This document shows positions 60,683-64,000 of a stretch of DNA of 64,000 nucleotides, in pieces. The notes under the pieces are model-generated. The model had not been told where the DNA came from, did not search any database, and was given only the letters and a program-made list of their open reading frames with translations. Numbering within the stretch: the stretch's first letter is position 1; every line of letters starts with the position of its first letter. The translations under genes were made by a program, and so were the position numbers. Source of the stretch: Physcomitrium patens (Eukaryota > Streptophyta > Bryopsida > Funariales > Funariaceae); assembly GCF_000002425.4 (NCBI RefSeq), contig NC_037255.1:25307196-25371195 (forward strand). The letters are read 5' to 3'.

Positions 60683-61980
60683 GTCGCTGATCCAAGTTAA
60701 TCAACTCACAGAAATCTCCTCGGGGAGGATTATATCACTTGCAAAACCCTGTAGAGTATCAACGTTCAAGTCAATGAATGCTAAGATACATGAATGCAGT
60801 TCGAAAACCAAACATTATTCAACTTGCGGCGTTTATCTCTGTAACCACTCAGATGGTGAGCGAAATTAGAATACTATAAATGGTTGTTACCAGAAGGCAC
60901 TGAACAAATGCTCAACATACAAGAACCTTGAGCCTAAGAATAGAGTTTACAAAGCAAGTAAGGGCAGGAAGGACTGAGATGGGCTACAATGATGGTTGAG
61001 GAGCAGAGCGCCTAATGTCTGTTGAATTCATTTCAAATCAAAACATATAGATGACTTCCTCAAATAAGATCGCAATACCAATTGTTCTAGCAGAAATGAC
61101 CTTTGTGAGGGGCTTACTACCAAAAACAGTCGACCCAGAAGCTAGCAGCGACAGGTTTACATTATCTAGACATTTGTCCTTGGAAATAGATCAGAACTCG
61201 CTGGAAAATCGCACGGATGCGGAGCCTAGCGTCATAAGTGACCGTGGACAGTACTCAAAATCACAACCCAAGGATACCGACATTCGTCGTCAGCGAAGAA
61301 ATGACCCCACATTTCAGAGAAGAACAAATCTTGCAAGACCATAACTCTAAGACATCCCTTTGAAAGCGGACCTCACGAGTTAGTGCTCAGGTGATCCAAA
61401 ATTTCATCGCAAACTACACCTAGAAGGTACGGCACCTCAAATCCTCTCCTTCACGTCGTCATGACATAGGCCAGAGCAGAAGCGAGGAATGGGCAGGGAC
61501 GAGCGCAACCCTTCAATGCTCCAACGTTGCTCCAAAACCAAGCTTGCAGCCCGTTCACATTTTCAGAGGCGGAATCGAATAAAACCAGAGGAAACAATGT
61601 ACAAATATCGCGAGGCGCAAAAGCGTAAGAAACGAGATCCGGTCTTACGCGAGGCCCTTCCAAGTTGGAATCTCAGATCGCAGTTCGCTGGGCTCCAGAA
61701 TGATGAGGAGGAGAAGGAGGGGGAGATGCAGGAGGAGGCGCAGCATCACGTAGCCAGTAGCAGCCAGCACCCGCAGCCAGCCAGCCAGGGCAGCGCAGCG
61801 AAGGGCAGGGCAGGCCTGGGGTGGGGTGGGCACGAGGCGGGCATGCGGTGTGGAGGAGGGCATGGACCGACGGAGACCTCTCCCCGCTGTGCGACATCCG
61901 TCCAGGATAAGGACGGAATTCGTCCACTTTCATCCGGAAATCCAACACTGAGAGCAGAGGGAAGAAAGAAGAGGGAGAGA

Positions 61981-61996
61981 GGGGGGGGGGGGGGGG
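61981..61996. repeat. G16 homopolymer
   Basis: Sixteen consecutive G on the plus strand, i.e. C16 in the sense of the CDPK transcript. Confidence 0.9.
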
Positions 61997-62210
61997 TCGC
62001 CAACTCTGAGAAACGGCTGCCTGCGTGGGAATAGAAGTGGCAGGAGTTGGAGGAGGTTGGAGGAGGAGGGTCCGACGGATGCGCCCTCAATCCCGGGCTC
62101 GGCCACATGGGGGATGGGATGGGATGGCCCATCCCCCGATCCTCCCCTTTCATCCCCTTCCCTTCCAAACCACACTGTTCATTCATTCTCTCTTCATCCA
62201 CTCCACGAAT

Positions 62211-62240
62211 CCTTCCTTCCTTCCTTCCTTCCTTCCTTCC
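62211..62240. repeat. (TTCC)n microsatellite
   Basis: About seven TTCC units, followed 40 bp later by (TTTTG)n. Confidence 0.9.
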
Positions 62241-62400
62241 ATCCACCTGGAGCAAGCTGGCCGTGTTCCCAAGCCAGCCTTGTTTTGTTTGTTTTGTTTT
62301 GTTTTGTTTTGATGTCTCCCCCCTCCTCCTCCTTAAATTTCACAAACCCCTCCACATTTCTTCAATAATGAATGGTAATTAAGTTGCTTTGCTACCGTCT

Positions 62401-62929
62401 GCACCATTTCAAAATCACACTGAACAATGCCAGCTTTTGTAGAGAGAAGAAATGGCCACTCATATTTCTGGTCGCGACCAATGGGAGGCGACCAGACAAG
62501 ATGGACTTGGAGATGCATGCAAGGCTAGGATTCCACCATGCCCGGGCAACATCTTGAGAGCAAGCAGCCTCAGCAACGAAAATAGCTCCATATGTAGATG
62601 AAAAATACTTGCAATGCATAAAACAATATGTAGTTCAATTCTAGACAGGTGCACCCTAATACTTACCGAGATAGTTCAAGCAGTCAATTTTATATTAAAG
62701 TAGATCAGCATAGAAACCTTGATTTTCCTATAATCTTATTGGACGGCACAAGATTTGTGCTAAGCCTATTTCTTATCGCTATATATGTAGAAGGACTCTT
62801 CTTTTTGGAAAAAAACTATGTCATGAGTTCTTTTCAGCCATTGATTGCTTCAATGTATATTGAATATTGTACCCAACCAAATTGATGTTGGTAAGGTCAT
62901 AGTGCAGATTTCAGTGTACTAAATCAAAA
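62401..62929. other. Intergenic DNA, no gene seen
   Basis: Transition from the GC-richer host block to AT-rich repeat-derived sequence. Confidence 0.45.
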
Positions 62930-63750
62930 CTTGGAATAAAGAGCAATACTAGTAGGGTTTTGAAGCGGATTGGTTGCAAGTAAAACCATTGCTTCTCCTC
63001 ATCATCAAATAATATCACACAATAAGGCCTTGTGAACTTGGCCCAAACTTTGCCTTGCTTCTCATGCCTTTTTTTTTTTTTTGTGATACAAAATGACATC
63101 ACCAACATTGAATGTTTTGGTGTACATGACCTTTATTTTTTGTTGTATCCCTCTTTCTATAAACATTGAATTCTATTGATATTATCATGAGCATGGATGT
63201 ACAATTGATTGTGATGTTGAAGTAGACCATTGAGCCAAGCATGGAGATCAAAAGACTTGATTATCACCAAGGTTGAATCTATTAGTACAATTGGTAAATA
63301 AGATTTTTGTCCATACAATATTTTGAAGGGCAAGAATCCCATGCATGAGTGAATACTTATACAATAAGCAAACACAATAGTATGCAATATTGTATATCAA
63401 TATTTATCATAATTACTATTCTTCTTGATCAATAAGCAAAGCATGAAATTAAATCTTTTTGTCAATTCATTATATTGGAGAACATAAGAAGATATAGTTG
63501 TAGATTTGGTGCATAGATGAATGGCTGGGATGTCCATTAACACATTGCAAAATTCAACTTCCATTAAAAAATTAATATCTCAATGGGATTACTATGCCAC
63601 ATCATAATGTAATCAAAGAAGAATTGAGATACTTTTTTTCATTCTTTTAATTCTAGTATGTAGACCTCTATCCATTTTGTAAGGTAACATGTAGCTAATA
63701 CTACAAAGATAGATAAAATAAGACTAAATTCTCTCTAAGATCCAAAATCC
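62930..63750 (-). mobile_element. Fossil Ty3/gypsy integrase relic
   Basis: On the minus strand, from right to left: an integrase-core start (LATCYLTKWIE-like, about 63.65-63.73 kb), a PFKILYGQ motif about 63.32 kb typical of the end of the Ty3/gypsy integrase core, a helix with HHNQLY, and a C-terminal segment (KQGKVWAKFTRPYCVI) resembling the GPY/F-type domain. Several breaks. Neither LTR is seen in this window. Confidence 0.6.
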
Positions 63751-64000
63751 TTCTAATCTATAATAACATAAATTCCATCACAACATAGGATAGAGTAGAC
63801 CAAAACAAAATTAATAGAATAAAGCATAATAGAATAATAAAAGGTCAAACAAAGCAAAAGAGAATAGAATAGAACAAAGTAGAAAAAAATAAAAATCAAA
63901 CTTAACTAAGAAAAAGAGACCAAAGCCATATTTGACTAAATATCCAAATAGCCTTTGCTAGACTTATTTATACTTTATTCAATCATTTTAGAACTTTCTA
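63751..64000. other. A-rich sequence, no feature seen
   Basis: A-rich low-complexity stretch (AGAATAGAAT-like runs). Possibly more of the same retroelement relic. Confidence 0.4.

Larger units (their letters stand above)
60683..62400 (-). promoter_or_regulatory. 5' flank of the CDPK gene with simple repeats
   Basis: Mixed then GC-rich sequence upstream of the CDPK start. It has a run of 16 G on the plus strand (61,981-61,996), (TTCC)n at 62,211-62,240 and (TTTTG)n at about 62,281-62,310. Overlapping frames on both strands here are explained by composition. Probably 5' untranslated region and promoter, possibly with a leader intron. No TATA box recognised with confidence. Confidence 0.4.

Noticed and set aside
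61489-62382. Several overlapping open frames of 60-181 codons on both strands
   Set aside because: They overlap each other in many frames, are dominated by Gly/Arg or Pro/Ser from simple GC-rich repeats, and lie in the CDPK 5' flank. Composition explains them.
1-64000. tRNA, rRNA or other structured RNA genes
   Set aside because: Reading for T-arm motifs and rRNA-like blocks gave nothing convincing. A tRNAscan or Infernal run would be needed to exclude them.

Overview
The window is nuclear DNA of a land plant. It is very AT-rich, carries nested Ty3/gypsy LTR retrotransposons, and holds two recognisable host genes, both on the minus strand in a GC-richer block near 51.6-62.4 kb: a DC1-domain protein and a calcium-dependent protein kinase (CDPK). 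CDPK and DC1 families together indicate a plant. The apparently intronless CDPK, the sharp contrast between GC-rich coding and AT-rich intergenic DNA, and a chromodomain retroelement with self-priming signals make me lean to a seed-free plant, possibly a moss. That placement is an inference of low to moderate confidence.

Layout. 1-10.3 kb: AT-rich intergenic DNA with a diverged 1.5-kb direct duplication and telomere-like TTTAGG/CCTAAA tracts, no convincing gene. 10.4-15.6 kb: an old minus-strand Ty3/gypsy relic (A), carrying a 1.8-kb LTR of another family. 17.08-23.27 kb: the youngest element (element 1), a chromovirus with two 446-bp LTRs about 2% apart, a 5-bp target duplication, a PBS, a polypurine tract and gag, protease, RT, RNase H, integrase and chromodomain regions. 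It looks structurally complete, but its coding part is broken at roughly seven places. 23.3-49.6 kb: a nest of fossils. A minus-strand chromovirus relic (B) is split by a plus-strand element (C, about 20.5 kb including its inserts). C holds a minus-strand element (E, about 11.3 kb), and E holds a solo LTR (F). Another F-type LTR (D) sits in C's gag, and a solo LTR of the element-1 family sits in B's RT. 50.4-62.4 kb: the host-gene block. 62.9-63.75 kb: a minus-strand Ty3/gypsy integrase relic.

The most notable signals are in element 1. Its U3 holds arrays of perfect heat-shock-element units. Twelve nucleotides at the predicted start of its transcript are exactly complementary to the sequence 2 nt after the 5' LTR, as in Tf1/sushi-type self-priming. 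Its leader has four stem-loops sharing a GGATTACC loop, including a compensatory stem change. The same hairpin survives in fossil A and, more eroded, in B. Coordinates of old repeats are by-eye estimates, and all family calls rest on motifs read from the sequence.
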